From Amycolatopsis alkalitolerans (lineage in GTDB: Bacteria; Actinomycetota; Actinomycetes; Mycobacteriales; Pseudonocardiaceae): 64,000 nucleotides of DNA. The notes under the pieces are model-generated. The model saw only the letters and a list, made by a program, of their open reading frames with translations, was not told where the DNA came from and did no database searches. The stretch is taken from the NCBI RefSeq assembly GCF_006152065.1, contig NZ_VDFW01000023.1, positions 1 through 64,000 on the forward strand, in the 5' to 3' direction. Shown one piece after another: positions 49,146-62,034 of the stretch. A program made the translations under genes and the position numbers. Position 1 is the first letter of the stretch. Each line of letters starts with the position of its first letter.

Positions 49146-50068
49146 CCACGAACCTGTTGAGGCGCAAGAAGGACCGCATCGACGACCTCGCCTCGGGCGG
49201 GACGAGCCTCGCGGCGGACGCGTTCAAGCGGATGTCGCGCAGCCCGATCGCCATCATCGGCGCGGTGATCACGGCGTTGTTCGTGCTGCTGGCGATCCTG
49301 TCGCCGTTCCTGGCACCGAAGAACCCGCACATCCCGTACGACGCGCTGAAGAACCACCTGCGGCCGGACTCCATCCCCGGCCCGATGCCGGGATTCCTCC
49401 TCGGCAGCGACCAGAACGGCTACGACTTCTTTTCGCGCCTGCTCGTCGGCTCGCAGCAGACCCTCATCGTGGGCGTCGTCGCGACGCTGATCGGGGTGTG
49501 CGTCGGCATGCTCATCGGTGGCGTCGCCGGCGCGTTCGGCGGCTGGGTGGACACGCTGCTCATGCGGTTCACCGACATCCTGCTCGCGATTCCCTCGCTG
49601 CTGCTGGCGATCTCGATCGCGGCGCTGTTCTCTCACGGTACACAGTGGACGGTCATCATCGCGGTCGCCGTGGTCAGCGTGCCGATCTTCGCCCGGCTCC
49701 TGCGGGGCGCGATGCTCGCGCAGCGGTCGAGCGACCACGTGCTCGCCGCGACGGCGCTGGGCGTGCGGCGGGGCACGATCGTGTTCCGGCATATGCTGCC
49801 GAACTCGGTCGGGCCGGTCATCGTGCAGGCGACGCTGACGCTGGCGACTTCGATCATCGACGCGGCGGCGCTGTCCTTCCTCGGCCTCGGCGATTCGGAC
49901 TGGACCCGCGCCGAATGGGGCCTGATGCTGGGCAAGTCGCAGGACTACCTGGACGTGAAACCGGAACTCGCGTTCTACCCGGCGATCGCGATCATCGTCG
50001 TGGCGCTGGGCTTCACGCTGCTCGGTGAGTCGCTGCGCGAGGCGCTCGACCCGAAGAACAGGCGGTAG
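49142..50068 (+). CDS. ABC transporter permease (DppC/OppC type)
   Basis: A 308-residue permease with a cytoplasmic N-terminal tail and about six helices. LGSDQNGYDFFSRLLVGSQQ is the DppC landmark, and the coupling loop is HVLAATALGVRRGTIVFRHM followed by LPNSVGP. It partners the DppB-type protein and overlaps it by 4 bp. The first ATPase gene starts 2 bp after its stop. Confidence 0.95.
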   Translation: MTTNLLRRKKDRIDDLASGGTSLAADAFKRMSRSPIAIIGAVITALFVLLAILSPFLAPKNPHIPYDALKNHLRPDSIPGPMPGFLLGSDQNGYDFFSRLLVGSQQTLIVGVVATLIGVCVGMLIGGVAGAFGGWVDTLLMRFTDILLAIPSLLLAISIAALFSHGTQWTVIIAVAVVSVPIFARLLRGAMLAQRSSDHVLAATALGVRRGTIVFRHMLPNSVGPVIVQATLTLATSIIDAAALSFLGLGDSDWTRAEWGLMLGKSQDYLDVKPELAFYPAIAIIVVALGFTLLGESLREALDPKNRR

Positions 50069-50070
50069 TA

Positions 50071-51057
50071 GTGGCACTGCTGGAGATCCGGGACCTCTCG
50101 GTCACCTTCAAACGCAAGGGAGTGCGCCCGTTCACCGCGGTGGACGGGGTCGGTTTCGAGGTCGAGCCCGGACGTACGGTCGGCCTGGTCGGTGAGTCGG
50201 GCAGTGGCAAGTCGGTGACCGCGCTGGCGATCATGGGCCTGCTGCCCAAACGCGGGGCCGAGGTGAAAGGTTCGGTCCGCTTCGAGGGCACCGAACTGCT
50301 GACGCTGTCGGACAGGCAGTTGCGTGACAAGCGCGGCCGCGATCTGGGCATGGTGTTCCAGGATCCGCTGTCCTCGCTGAACCCGGTTATCCCGATCGGC
50401 CTCCAGATCACGGAGGTGCTCGAGCGGCACCGCGGGATGCGCCGCAGGCAGGCGAGCCTGGCGGCGAAGGACCTGCTCGATCGGGTCGGCATCCCGGACC
50501 CGGCGCGGCGGCTTTCCGAGTACCCGCACCAGCTTTCCGGCGGGATGCGCCAGCGCGCGCTGATCGCGATCGCGCTCGCGTGCAAGCCCCGGCTGCTCAT
50601 CGCGGACGAACCGACCACTGCGCTCGACGTGACGATCCAGGCGCAGATCCTCGCGCTGCTCTCGGAACTCGTGCGCGACACCGGCACCGCGCTGATCATG
50701 ATCACGCACGACCTCGGGGTCGTCGCGGGGCTGTGCGACGAGGTCAACGTCATGTACGGCGGGCGCGTGGTGGAACGGGCCGAGCGGCATGCGCTGTTCG
50801 CGACGGCACGGCATCCGTACACGCACGGCCTGCTCGAGTCGATCCCGCGGCTGGACGCGCCGCGGGGCGAGAAACTGGTGCCGATCAAGGGTTCCGTGGC
50901 CGACAACATCCCGTGGGACCACGGGTGCGCCTTCGCGCCCCGGTGCCCGAACGCGCTGGACCGCTGCCGCGAGGTGACCCCGGAACTGGTGCCGGACAAC
51001 GGCGGGATGCTCCGGTGCCACAACCCGGTAGGCGCGATGCAGGGGGTGCGCGCATGA
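50071..51057 (+). CDS. ABC transporter ATP-binding protein (DppD/OppD type)
   Basis: A 328-residue ATPase: Walker A GESGSGKS, Q-loop in [12 protein letters not shown], signature LSGGMRQRALIAIA, Walker B LLIADEPT, and H-loop ITHDLGVVAG. The C-terminal oligopeptide extension with Cys residues (CAFAPRCPNALDRCREV) is present and may hold an iron-sulfur cluster, as proposed for this family. It powers import together with the DppF-type protein. GTG start 2 bp after the permease. Confidence 0.96.
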   Translation: MALLEIRDLSVTFKRKGVRPFTAVDGVGFEVEPGRTVGLVGESGSGKSVTALAIMGLLPKRGAEVKGSVRFEGTELLTLSDRQLRDKRGRDLGMVFQDPLSSLNPVIPIGLQITEVLERHRGMRRRQASLAAKDLLDRVGIPDPARRLSEYPHQLSGGMRQRALIAIALACKPRLLIADEPTTALDVTIQAQILALLSELVRDTGTALIMITHDLGVVAGLCDEVNVMYGGRVVERAERHALFATARHPYTHGLLESIPRLDAPRGEKLVPIKGSVADNIPWDHGCAFAPRCPNALDRCREVTPELVPDNGGMLRCHNPVGAMQGVRA

Positions 51058-51065
51058 ACGGTTGT

Positions 51066-51118
51066 GCCGTGAGGGACCCCCTCATGCCCATATATGCCGT
51101 GAGGGGGTCCCTCACGGC
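51066..51118. repeat. intergenic palindromic repeat inside the ABC operon
   Basis: A 19-bp perfect inverted repeat, GCCGTGAGGGACCCCCTCA (51066-51084) with its complement at 51100-51118 and a 15-nt loop. It belongs to the same family as the elements at 26773 and 31564 and separates the two ATPase genes. Confidence 0.85.
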
Positions 51119-51144
51119 ATGCAAGCAGAGGGTGGGGGTGCTGC

Positions 51145-52245
51145 ATGAGTGAGCCGCTGGTGCGGGTGGAAGGCATCGAGGTGCACTTCCCCATCAAGCG
51201 CGGGGTGGTGCTGGACCGGACGGTCGGCTACGTGTACGCGGTCGACGGGGTGGACCTGGAGATCCGGCGTGGCGAGACCTACGGCCTCGTGGGCGAATCG
51301 GGCTGCGGCAAGACCACGCTGGGCCGCGGCCTGCTCCGGCTGGTCGAGCCGACCGGCGGCCGGGTCGTGTTCGACGGGACCGACCTGTCGAAGCTGAAGG
51401 GCGAAGCGCTGCGCAAGATGCGGCGGCGGATGCAGATGGTCTTCCAGGACCCGCTCTCCAGCCTCGACCCGCGGCAGTCGGTCGAGTCGATCCTCGTCGA
51501 GGGCATGCGCGCGCACGGCCTGGACAAGGGACGGGAGAGCACCCGCAAACGCTTGCGGGAACTGCTGTCCGCCGTCGGCCTGCCGGAGGACTCGCTGCGG
51601 AAGTACCCGCACGAGTTCTCGGGCGGGCAGCGCCAGCGCATCGGCATCGCGCGGGCGCTCGCCGTGGAGCCGGACCTGATCGTCGCCGACGAACCGGTGT
51701 CCGCGCTCGACGTGTCCGTGCAGGCCCAGGTGATCAACCTGCTCGAAGAGTTGCAGGACACGCTCGGCCTGACGTACCTGGTGATCGCGCACGACCTCGC
51801 CGTGGTGCGGCATATCTCCGACCGGATCGGCGTGATGTACCTGGGCTCGCTGGTCGAGGAGACCGACTCCGAAACCCTCTACGCCGAGCCGCTGCACCCG
51901 TACACGAGGGCGCTGCTCTCGGCGATCCCGGTGCCGGACCCGCAGGTCGAAGACACCCGCGAGCAGCTCCTCCTCGCCGGGGACCTGCCTTCGCCGGCGG
52001 CGCCGCCTTCGGGCTGCCGGTTTCATACGCGCTGCCCGTGGCGGCAGGAGACCCGGTGCGACACCGAGCGCCCGGAACTGCGGCAGATCGGCGCCGGGCA
52101 CCGGGTGGCCTGCCACTGGGCGGAGGAGATCCAGGCCGGGCGGATCACCCCGCACGAGGTGCGGGCGGAACTGGTCGAAGTCGAGGCGGCGAGCGGGCCC
52201 GCGGTGCCGCACGCCGCGTCGGTCACGGAGATGCTCGAGCCGTGA
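51145..52245 (+). CDS. ABC transporter ATP-binding protein (DppF/OppF type)
   Basis: A 366-residue ATPase: Walker [12 protein letters not shown]-loop [14 protein letters not shown], signature [14 protein letters not shown], Walker [13 protein letters not shown], and H-loop VIAHDLAVV. The C-terminal extension again carries a Cys cluster ([16 protein letters not shown]). It is the second ATPase of the importer. The 87-bp gap from the first ATPase, with a palindrome, is unusual in an otherwise tightly overlapped operon. The predicted protein runs about 30 residues longer than usual at the C terminus. Confidence 0.96.
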   Translation: MSEPLVRVEGIEVHFPIKRGVVLDRTVGYVYAVDGVDLEIRRGETYGLVGESGCGKTTLGRGLLRLVEPTGGRVVFDGTDLSKLKGEALRKMRRRMQMVFQDPLSSLDPRQSVESILVEGMRAHGLDKGRESTRKRLRELLSAVGLPEDSLRKYPHEFSGGQRQRIGIARALAVEPDLIVADEPVSALDVSVQAQVINLLEELQDTLGLTYLVIAHDLAVVRHISDRIGVMYLGSLVEETDSETLYAEPLHPYTRALLSAIPVPDPQVEDTREQLLLAGDLPSPAAPPSGCRFHTRCPWRQETRCDTERPELRQIGAGHRVACHWAEEIQAGRITPHEVRAELVEVEAASGPAVPHAASVTEMLEP

Positions 52246-52295
52246 CGCGGGTACCCTGGCGATCCGAGCGACACGCCACAGAGGGAGCCTGAACA

Positions 52296-52949
52296 GTGCA
52301 CATCGACCAGTGGCTGGAAATGATCCCGCCGCTTCTGGTGTACATCGCGGTCGGCGTGGTGATCGGCCTCGAGAGCCTCGGCATCCCTCTTCCCGGTGAA
52401 ATCGTGCTCGTCAGCGCCGCCCTGCTGTCGGCCAGCCACGCCGGTCTCAGTCCCTGGCTCATCGGGATCGTCGGCAGTGCCGGCGCGATCGTCGGCGACA
52501 GCACGGGTTACCTGATCGGCCGCAAGGGCGGACAGCGCCTGTTCGACTGGGCCGGCCGGAAGTTCCCGAAGCATTTCGGGCCCGATCACGTCCGCAACGC
52601 CGAACGCATCTTCGCCCGGCGTGGGGTGTGGGCGGTGTTCTTCGGCCGGTTCGTCGCGATCCTGCGGATCCTGTGTGGTCCGCTCGCCGGTTCATTGCAT
52701 ATGCACTACTGGAAGTTCCTCGCGGCGAACGCGCTGGGCGGGATCGTGTGGGCCGGCGGCACCACGGCGCTGGTGTACTCGCTCGGGGTCGTCGCGGAGC
52801 AGTGGCTCTCCCGGTTCTCCTACATCGCACTGGGCGCCGCCATCCTGGCGGGCGTGATCATCAGCCTGGTGCTCAAGAAGCGCATGGGCCGTCGCCATCA
52901 CGAGGACGAGACGGCGACTTCGTCCGAAACGGCCGCCGCCGAACGCTGA
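52296..52949 (+). CDS. DedA family membrane protein
   Basis: A 217-residue DedA (VTT) protein. It contains ESLGIPLPGEIVLVSAALLS, GDSTGYLIGRKGG and FFGRFVAILRILCGPLAG (conserved Arg residues), and about five hydrophobic segments. DedA proteins are linked to lipid scrambling, undecaprenyl-phosphate recycling and membrane homeostasis. A GTG start is used, with AGGGAG upstream. Its 3' end overlaps the convergent EamA gene by 52 bp. Confidence 0.93.
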   Translation: MHIDQWLEMIPPLLVYIAVGVVIGLESLGIPLPGEIVLVSAALLSASHAGLSPWLIGIVGSAGAIVGDSTGYLIGRKGGQRLFDWAGRKFPKHFGPDHVRNAERIFARRGVWAVFFGRFVAILRILCGPLAGSLHMHYWKFLAANALGGIVWAGGTTALVYSLGVVAEQWLSRFSYIALGAAILAGVIISLVLKKRMGRRHHEDETATSSETAAAER

Positions 52950-53812
52950 CGGCGGGGCAGCGAGCCCAGCAGGACGCCGCCGACGATCACGACGCCCGCC
53001 AGGATCTCGGTCAGGCTCTGTCGCTCGCCCAGCAACAGGAACGAAGCGGTCATCCCGACCACCGGCACCAGCAGGGAGAATGGCGCGACGGTTGCGGCGG
53101 GGTTGCGGCGCATCAGCGTCGTCCAGATACCCCCGCCGACGAGAGTGCCCGCGAGCACGACGTAGGCCAGGCCACCGAGGCCGGTCCAGCCGTTCGCGGT
53201 GCCGAGCGTGGCGAAGGATTGCCACTGCGCGCCCGGGCCTTCGAAGATCAGCGAGAGCAGGAGCATCGGGATCGGCGGCACGACCGACATCCACAGCGTG
53301 AAGTGCAGCCCGTTCTCGGGCCGGGCCTGCCGCGCGCAGACATTGCCGATGCCCCAGCTCAGCGCGGCGAGCAGGGTGAGCGCGACCGGCAGCAGCGCGG
53401 CATGCTCGGCCTGGTGCCAGGCGATCACGGCCATCCCGCCGACGGCGAGCACGATGCCGGTCACCTGCCGCGCCGAAAGCCGCTCCCGCAGGAAGGCGCT
53501 GCCGAGCACGACGGTGAACGGCGCCGACGCCTGCAGTACGAGTGACGCGAGCCCGGTCGGCATACCGATGCGCATCGCGATGAACAGGAAGGCGAACTGA
53601 CCGGTGCCGAAACCGAGGCCGAACCCGATCAGCCAGCGCGCCTTCACCTTGGGGCGCGGGATGAACAGCACCGTGGGGATCGCGATCACCAGAAACCGGA
53701 GCGCGCCGGCGAACAGCGGCGGGAAATGTCCGAGCAGGTAGTGGATCGCGAGGAAGTTGCAGCCCCACAGCACGGCTACGAAGACAGCAAGGAACCGGTC
53801 GCGAACACCCAC
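52898..53812 (-). CDS. EamA family (DMT superfamily) transporter
   Basis: A 304-residue, ten-helix drug/metabolite transporter with two EamA repeats (about 8-135 and 147-280). It has LWGCNFLAIHYLLGHFPPLF in the first repeat and SLLVPVVGMTASFLLLGE in the second. It is probably an exporter of amino acids or metabolites (EamA/YedA-like). It is divergent from the LysR gene 77 bp away, the classic arrangement for regulator and target, and overlaps the DedA gene at the 3' end. Confidence 0.92.
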   Translation of the reverse strand: MGVRDRFLAVFVAVLWGCNFLAIHYLLGHFPPLFAGALRFLVIAIPTVLFIPRPKVKARWLIGFGLGFGTGQFAFLFIAMRIGMPTGLASLVLQASAPFTVVLGSAFLRERLSARQVTGIVLAVGGMAVIAWHQAEHAALLPVALTLLAALSWGIGNVCARQARPENGLHFTLWMSVVPPIPMLLLSLIFEGPGAQWQSFATLGTANGWTGLGGLAYVVLAGTLVGGGIWTTLMRRNPAATVAPFSLLVPVVGMTASFLLLGERQSLTEILAGVVIVGGVLLGSLPRRQRSAAAVSDEVAVSSS

Positions 53813-53889
53813 CGGTCTAGCTTGCTGCGACTAACTTTGAAGGACAATGGAGATTATTTTCAAGGAATCTTCAGCTATTCTTCATAGTT

Positions 53890-54789
53890 GTGGAAATCGG
53901 CAGGTTACGGGTGCTGCGCGAGTTCGCGGACCGGGGCAGCGTGACTTCCGCCGCACGGGCCCTGCACTGCACTCCCTCGGCGGTTTCGCAGCAGTTGCGC
54001 GCGCTGCAGGCGGAGGTCGGACTCCAGCTCACCGAGCCCGCCGGCCGCGGGCTCCGGCTCACCGATGCCGGGCGCGCGCTGGTGGCCAGTGCCGATGAAG
54101 TGCTCGCGGCGCTGGACCGGGCCGAAGCCGAGTTGGACACGTACCGCAGCGAGCCGCGCGGCCGGGTGCGCGTGGCGATCTTCCCGTCGGCGGCGCTCAT
54201 GCTGCTGCCGGGCCTGCTGCACCGGCTCGCCGGGTTTCCCGCGCTGGACCTCGAGGTGCGTGACGTGGACATGACCCCGTCCGAGGTGCCCTCGCTGATC
54301 GCCGATTTCGACATCGTGGTGACCCACCGCGACGAGCAGGCCGATCCGTTCCCCACCGAGCGGTTGGAGGTCGTGCACCTGCTGCGGGAACCGCTGGACG
54401 TCGCGCTCCCGCCGGGGCACCGGCTCGCGGGCCAGGATCGGGTCGAGCTCACCGAACTCGCCGGCGAACGCTGGATCGGCGTGAACGTGGGCTTCCCGGT
54501 GGACGACGTGCTGCGCTCGCTGGCCGTGCGCACCGGGGTCCGGCCGCGGCTCGTCCACCGCATCAACGATTTCCGCGTGATCGAGGCGCTGGTCTCCGCC
54601 GGGCACGGCATCGCGCTGCTGCCGCGCTACACGATGTCGCCGTCGATGCTCAGCCGCCCGCTCGCCGGCCTCCGCGCGGCACGGCATGTCGAAGCGGTGC
54701 TGCGCACCGGCACCGCCGGCCGGCCCGCGGTCATGGCGGTGCTCGAAGCCCTGCACGCGGAATCGGCCGCGCTGGTGGAGGTGGGTTGA
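53890..54789 (+). CDS. LysR family transcriptional regulator
   Basis: A 299-residue LTTR. The N-terminal winged helix (about 1-60) reads GRLRVLREFADRGSVTSAAR then ALHCTPSAVSQQLRALQ. The C-terminal effector domain follows from about residue 90. It is divergent from the EamA exporter and is likely to control it in response to the exported metabolite. The intergenic region 53813-53889 is AT-rich for this genome, as expected for an LTTR operator and promoter. A GTG start gives the family N terminus. Confidence 0.92.
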   Translation: MEIGRLRVLREFADRGSVTSAARALHCTPSAVSQQLRALQAEVGLQLTEPAGRGLRLTDAGRALVASADEVLAALDRAEAELDTYRSEPRGRVRVAIFPSAALMLLPGLLHRLAGFPALDLEVRDVDMTPSEVPSLIADFDIVVTHRDEQADPFPTERLEVVHLLREPLDVALPPGHRLAGQDRVELTELAGERWIGVNVGFPVDDVLRSLAVRTGVRPRLVHRINDFRVIEALVSAGHGIALLPRYTMSPSMLSRPLAGLRAARHVEAVLRTGTAGRPAVMAVLEALHAESAALVEVG

Positions 54790-54809
54790 CGCGCCGGGCA
54801 CCCGAGTGA

Positions 54810-54834
54810 CCCGGCCTCCGCGGCGGAGGCCGGG
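54810..54834. terminator. bidirectional hairpin between LysR and leuA
   Basis: The arms CCCGGCCTCCGC (54810-54821) and GCGGAGGCCGGG (54823-54834) make a near-perfect 25-bp palindrome between two convergent genes. Confidence 0.75.
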
Positions 54835-54842
54835 CCGGGCAC

Positions 54843-56699
<1,857 letters not shown>

Positions 56700-56715
<16 letters not shown>

Positions 56716-56750
56716 CAGCGAAGCAGGAGAGCACGCGCCACGAAGTCCAC
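56700..56750 (-). CDS. leuL: leuA leader peptide
   Basis: A 16-residue peptide, MDFVARALLLRCRDGA (GTG start), with three consecutive leucine codons (CTC CTG CTT) at positions 8-10. It lies 78 nt upstream of the leuA start, and its stop region forms the attenuator hairpin. Leucine starvation would stall ribosomes here. No clear ribosome-binding site is seen, so the message may be leaderless. Such leaders are known for leuA in actinomycetes. Confidence 0.75.
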
Positions 56751-56844
56751 TCTAGCCGTGTCGAGTTGATGATGGAAATGGGGTGCGAAACCTATCCGTT
56801 ACCGGTGAGTAGCAATCGATCGCCGGACGTGCCACACTTCCGGC

Positions 56845-57231
56845 ATGGCCGAGCACGCCGAGAGAAGTGACAGCGACGTCGTCGACGACGACGAGCCTCG
56901 CCAGAGGCGTCGCCCCGACTTGGACTGGCGCCGCATCAAGGACACGAGCGTCGGGCTCGTCGCGGGCCTCGTGCGCTGGGCCGGTCTGGTCATCGCGGTC
57001 GTCCTCGTCCTGCATGTGATCTTCACGATCGGCTCCGCGAACCCGGACAACGGCATCGTGTCGTGGATCCGAGGCTGGGCGGACAGCCTGTCGATCGGCT
57101 TCAAGGACCTGTTCGAGCCGTCCGACGGGAAGCTGCGGGTGCTGGTCAACTACGGCATCGCGGCCCTGTTCTGGCTGATCGTCTCGTCGATCGCGGCGCG
57201 CCTGATCCGCCGCATCGGCGGCGCCTCCTAG
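56845..57231 (+). CDS. two-helix membrane protein beside leuA
   Basis: A 128-residue protein with an acidic N terminus (DSDVVDDDEPRQRRR), a membrane helix (about 35-60), an extracytoplasmic segment (FTIGSANPDNGIVSWIRGWA), and a second helix (about 100-120) ending in a basic tail. Proteins of this shape are found near leuA in several actinobacteria, but function is unknown. It is divergent from leuA. Its stop shares CTAG with the convergent ECF sigma gene. Confidence 0.8.
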   Translation: MAEHAERSDSDVVDDDEPRQRRRPDLDWRRIKDTSVGLVAGLVRWAGLVIAVVLVLHVIFTIGSANPDNGIVSWIRGWADSLSIGFKDLFEPSDGKLRVLVNYGIAALFWLIVSSIAARLIRRIGGAS

Positions 57232-58046
57232 AGCAGGCTGATCGAGAGCTCGCGGATCCGGCTGCGGCCGGCGATCACCTCGTACTCGGTGATCTGGTCG
57301 CCGGAGATGGTGAACAACAGGGCGATCGTGACGCGCCCGTGCGGGGCGACGACGGCGCCCGGCCGCCCGTTGATCAGTGCGGGTTCAGCGTACCGCGCGC
57401 GCTCCCGCGAGAGCAGCTTCGCCTCCTCGGCCACGTTCCGCGCGCCTCGAAGTTCCGCCGCGGGATGGGGGCGGCGGCGAACGACGTCCGGTGCGAGCAC
57501 CGACAGCAGTCCTGGCACGTCGCCGTCGCGGACGGCCTCGAGAAACGTGGAGATCACGCGGCGATGCCTTGCCAGGTCGGCGGAAGGCGTCGCGCCGCGG
57601 ACCTTGCGCCGGGCCCGCCCGGCGAGCTTCTTCGTCGCCTCCGGCGACCGGTCGAGGACCGGCGCGATCTCGGCGAAGGGCACGGCGAGCACGTCGTGCA
57701 GCACGAACGCGATCCGTTCGGCCGGCGCCAGCGTCTCCAGCACCACCAGCAGGGCGCGGCCGACCGCGTCCGCGAGCACCGCTTCGTGCTCGGGATCGGC
57801 GCCGGACGCGGGCACGTCTTCGAGCGGCTCTTCGCGCCGAGAACCCCGTGCGCGCAACATGTCCAGGCAGATCCGGGCGACCACGGTGGTCAGCCAGCCG
57901 CCGAGGTTCCCGACCTCGCCGGTGTCCGCGCGGTGGTAGCGCAGCCAGGTCTCCTGCACCGCGTCGTCCGCTTCGGACAGCGAACCGAGCATCCGGTACG
58001 CGACCCCGCGCAGCCGCTTGCGGTGCGCCTCGAACTCGTCAGCCAT
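57228..58046 (-). CDS. ECF sigma factor with C-terminal SnoaL-like domain (SigJ type)
   Basis: A 272-residue sigma factor of the ECF41/SigJ-like group. Sigma region 2 (about 5-70) includes AYRMLGSLSEADDAVQETWL, and region 4 (about 105-155) includes VLDRSPEATKKLAGRARRKV. The extra C-terminal domain (about 165-270) is SnoaL-like and acts in this group as a fused regulatory module in place of an anti-sigma factor. It diverges from an FMN reductase gene 68 bp away, the usual ECF41 target arrangement. Confidence 0.92.
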   Translation of the reverse strand: MADEFEAHRKRLRGVAYRMLGSLSEADDAVQETWLRYHRADTGEVGNLGGWLTTVVARICLDMLRARGSRREEPLEDVPASGADPEHEAVLADAVGRALLVVLETLAPAERIAFVLHDVLAVPFAEIAPVLDRSPEATKKLAGRARRKVRGATPSADLARHRRVISTFLEAVRDGDVPGLLSVLAPDVVRRRPHPAAELRGARNVAEEAKLLSRERARYAEPALINGRPGAVVAPHGRVTIALLFTISGDQITEYEVIAGRSRIRELSISLL

Positions 58047-58113
58047 GTGTCCCCTCCGCGCTTTCCTGTCCGTCATGGGGTTGACGGATCGGACCCGGAT
58101 GAAGGGACATGAG

Positions 58114-58605
58114 ATGAGCGTGTTGCGGGTGGACTCGAGTATTCGCTACGAGGGGTCGGTCAGCCGCGAGCTGACCGCGAAGTTCGCGGGCGACGACGCC
58201 GTGCATCGCGATCTCACGGCGATGCACGAGTTGAACGAAGCCTGGCGGCGGGCGGCGCTGGGCGAACCCGGCCCGCTCGTGCGGGAACTCGCCGACGAGG
58301 TCGCGGCCGCCGACGCGATCGTCATCGGCGCGCCGGTCTACGACTTCGGTATCTCCGCCGCGCTGAAGTCGTGGCTCAACCTGCTGATCGTCGACCCGCG
58401 GTTCAACCCCCGAAGCACGTGGGGCACGGCGCTGGCGAGCGTACCGGTGACGCTTGTGGTGGTCAGCGGCTGGCGCTACGGGCCGGGCAGCCCGGTCGAA
58501 GGCTGGAATCACGCCATTCCTTACCTGCGGCGGATCTTCGAGGATCTGTTCGGCGCCGACGTCACACTCGAGGTCGTCGAGGGCACCGTTCAGAACGCGG
58601 CCTGA
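58114..58605 (+). CDS. FMN-dependent NAD(P)H oxidoreductase (azoreductase-like)
   Basis: A 163-residue flavodoxin-fold reductase. It starts SVLRVDSSIRYEGSVSRELT and contains IVIGAPVYDFGISAALKSWL, the flavin-binding stretch of AzoR. It is about 40 residues shorter than typical AzoR and lacks the middle substrate-loop segment. GAAGGGA precedes ATG 58114. Divergent from the ECF gene, it is the most likely sigma target. It overlaps the convergent nitroreductase gene by 16 bp. Confidence 0.85.
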   Translation: MSVLRVDSSIRYEGSVSRELTAKFAGDDAVHRDLTAMHELNEAWRRAALGEPGPLVRELADEVAAADAIVIGAPVYDFGISAALKSWLNLLIVDPRFNPRSTWGTALASVPVTLVVVSGWRYGPGSPVEGWNHAIPYLRRIFEDLFGADVTLEVVEGTVQNAA

Positions 58606-59180
58606 CCCCACGTGCCGGTGTAGGCGAACTCGCCGAGCGGGAGGCGGCGCCGGGGCATGCGTTCGCGCTCGACGGCGCGCTCCTCCCCGAGCACCTCGGG
58701 CGTGCCCTGCGTGCCGACGGCGATCGCCACCCGCGGCGTCGCTTCCTCCGGTACCGCGAACTCACGCCGCACGGCGTCCGCGTCGAAACCCGCCATCTGG
58801 TGCGCGACCAGCCCGTCGGCGACGGCCTGCAGCACCAGGTTCTGCCCGGCGAGACCGAGCCCGTACTCGGCGTACGGGATCTCGCCCTTTTCGTTGCGCG
58901 TCACCATGATCGCGACCAGCAGCGCGCCTGCCCGGTGCGCCCAGGACTGATTGCGCGGCGTGAGCGTGCCGAGAATGCGGTCGAACGTGTCGTCCCCGCG
59001 GCGGCCGACGAGGTACCGCGCCGGCTGGGTGTTGCCGAACGACGGTGCCCATCGCGCGGCTTCCAGCAGTGCGCGGAGCTGGTCCCAGGTGATCTCCGCG
59101 GTGTCGTCGAGCGCACGCGGACTCCACCGCTGCGCGATCAGGTCCGCGAGTGGCGCGCTGCTGTCCGCTGGTTTCCGCAT
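58590..59180 (-). CDS. nitroreductase family FMN protein
   Basis: A 196-residue nitroreductase-fold protein. It opens with LIAQRWSPRALDDTAEITWD (the RxSxR FMN-phosphate motif in variant form), has LLEAARWAPSFGNTQPARYL, and GLAGQNLVLQAVADGLVAHQ with a C-terminal LGEFAYTGTWG. It should reduce nitro or quinone compounds with NAD(P)H. Start ATG 59180 matches the family; an earlier ATG at 59219 would overlap the upstream gene. Lies next to another flavoenzyme and the ECF gene. Confidence 0.88.
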   Translation of the reverse strand: MRKPADSSAPLADLIAQRWSPRALDDTAEITWDQLRALLEAARWAPSFGNTQPARYLVGRRGDDTFDRILGTLTPRNQSWAHRAGALLVAIMVTRNEKGEIPYAEYGLGLAGQNLVLQAVADGLVAHQMAGFDADAVRREFAVPEEATPRVAIAVGTQGTPEVLGEERAVERERMPRRRLPLGEFAYTGTWGQAAF

Positions 59181-59203
59181 GGCCGCTGATGCTTCCACAC
59201 CGC

Positions 59204-59407
59204 TCACCGGCGCGCGCACCGGTCGCAGACGGGTTCGGGGTGCCAGGCGTCCGCCTGCTCGCGCAGCTCACGCCGGATGCGCCGGCGCGTCTTCGGCAGA
59301 CCCGACTCGTCGTCACGGTCGGTACCGAACACGCGCATCTCGGTCCGGCGCTCTCCGCACACCGGGCACACCACGCGCCGGAACACCCGGCGGGTCGCGA
59401 CATCCAT
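59204..59407 (-). CDS. 67-residue zinc-ribbon protein
   Basis: A small basic protein with two CxxC pairs (CPVCGERR and CDRCARR) separated by about 40 residues rich in Arg and Asp. The pattern is that of a zinc ribbon, but no named family is recognised. A strong GGGGAGGG ribosome-binding site is 3 nt before the ATG. It lies 23 bp upstream of the nitroreductase, likely in the same transcript. Confidence 0.7.
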   Translation of the reverse strand: MDVATRRVFRRVVCPVCGERRTEMRVFGTDRDDESGLPKTRRRIRRELREQADAWHPEPVCDRCARR

Positions 59408-59636
59408 ACACCCTCCCCGGTAACGATTGTATGGCGAGCACAATCACACCGAATGCGTGATTGCCGCGGTAACCCGTCGCGGGAAAACCGCCCGTTCAGG
59501 TGTCGGTGCACGGGAAACCTTCTCCCGTATTTGACTACCGACCGTGACCAGAGTGGCCGGGGCCACACAACCGGGTGGCCGGGAGCGCGAGCACCGGTAG
59601 GCTTCACAAAAAGCGCACTTAGGAGGTCCGGTAACA

Positions 59637-61936
<2,300 letters not shown>

Positions 61937-62034
61937 CTTTTCACTCTTTCGTGCAGCGGCATGCTCCCGAAGATCGTCTACCCCCGCTTTTAGTGTGGGC
62001 GCAGTCTTTCAGCAGGTGAGTCGGGGAGCTGTCG

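Noticed and set aside
59408-59636. Lysine riboswitch before ask
   Set aside because: The 229-bp gap lacks the multi-helix lysine-box core; I see only an ordinary leader with a good ribosome-binding site.
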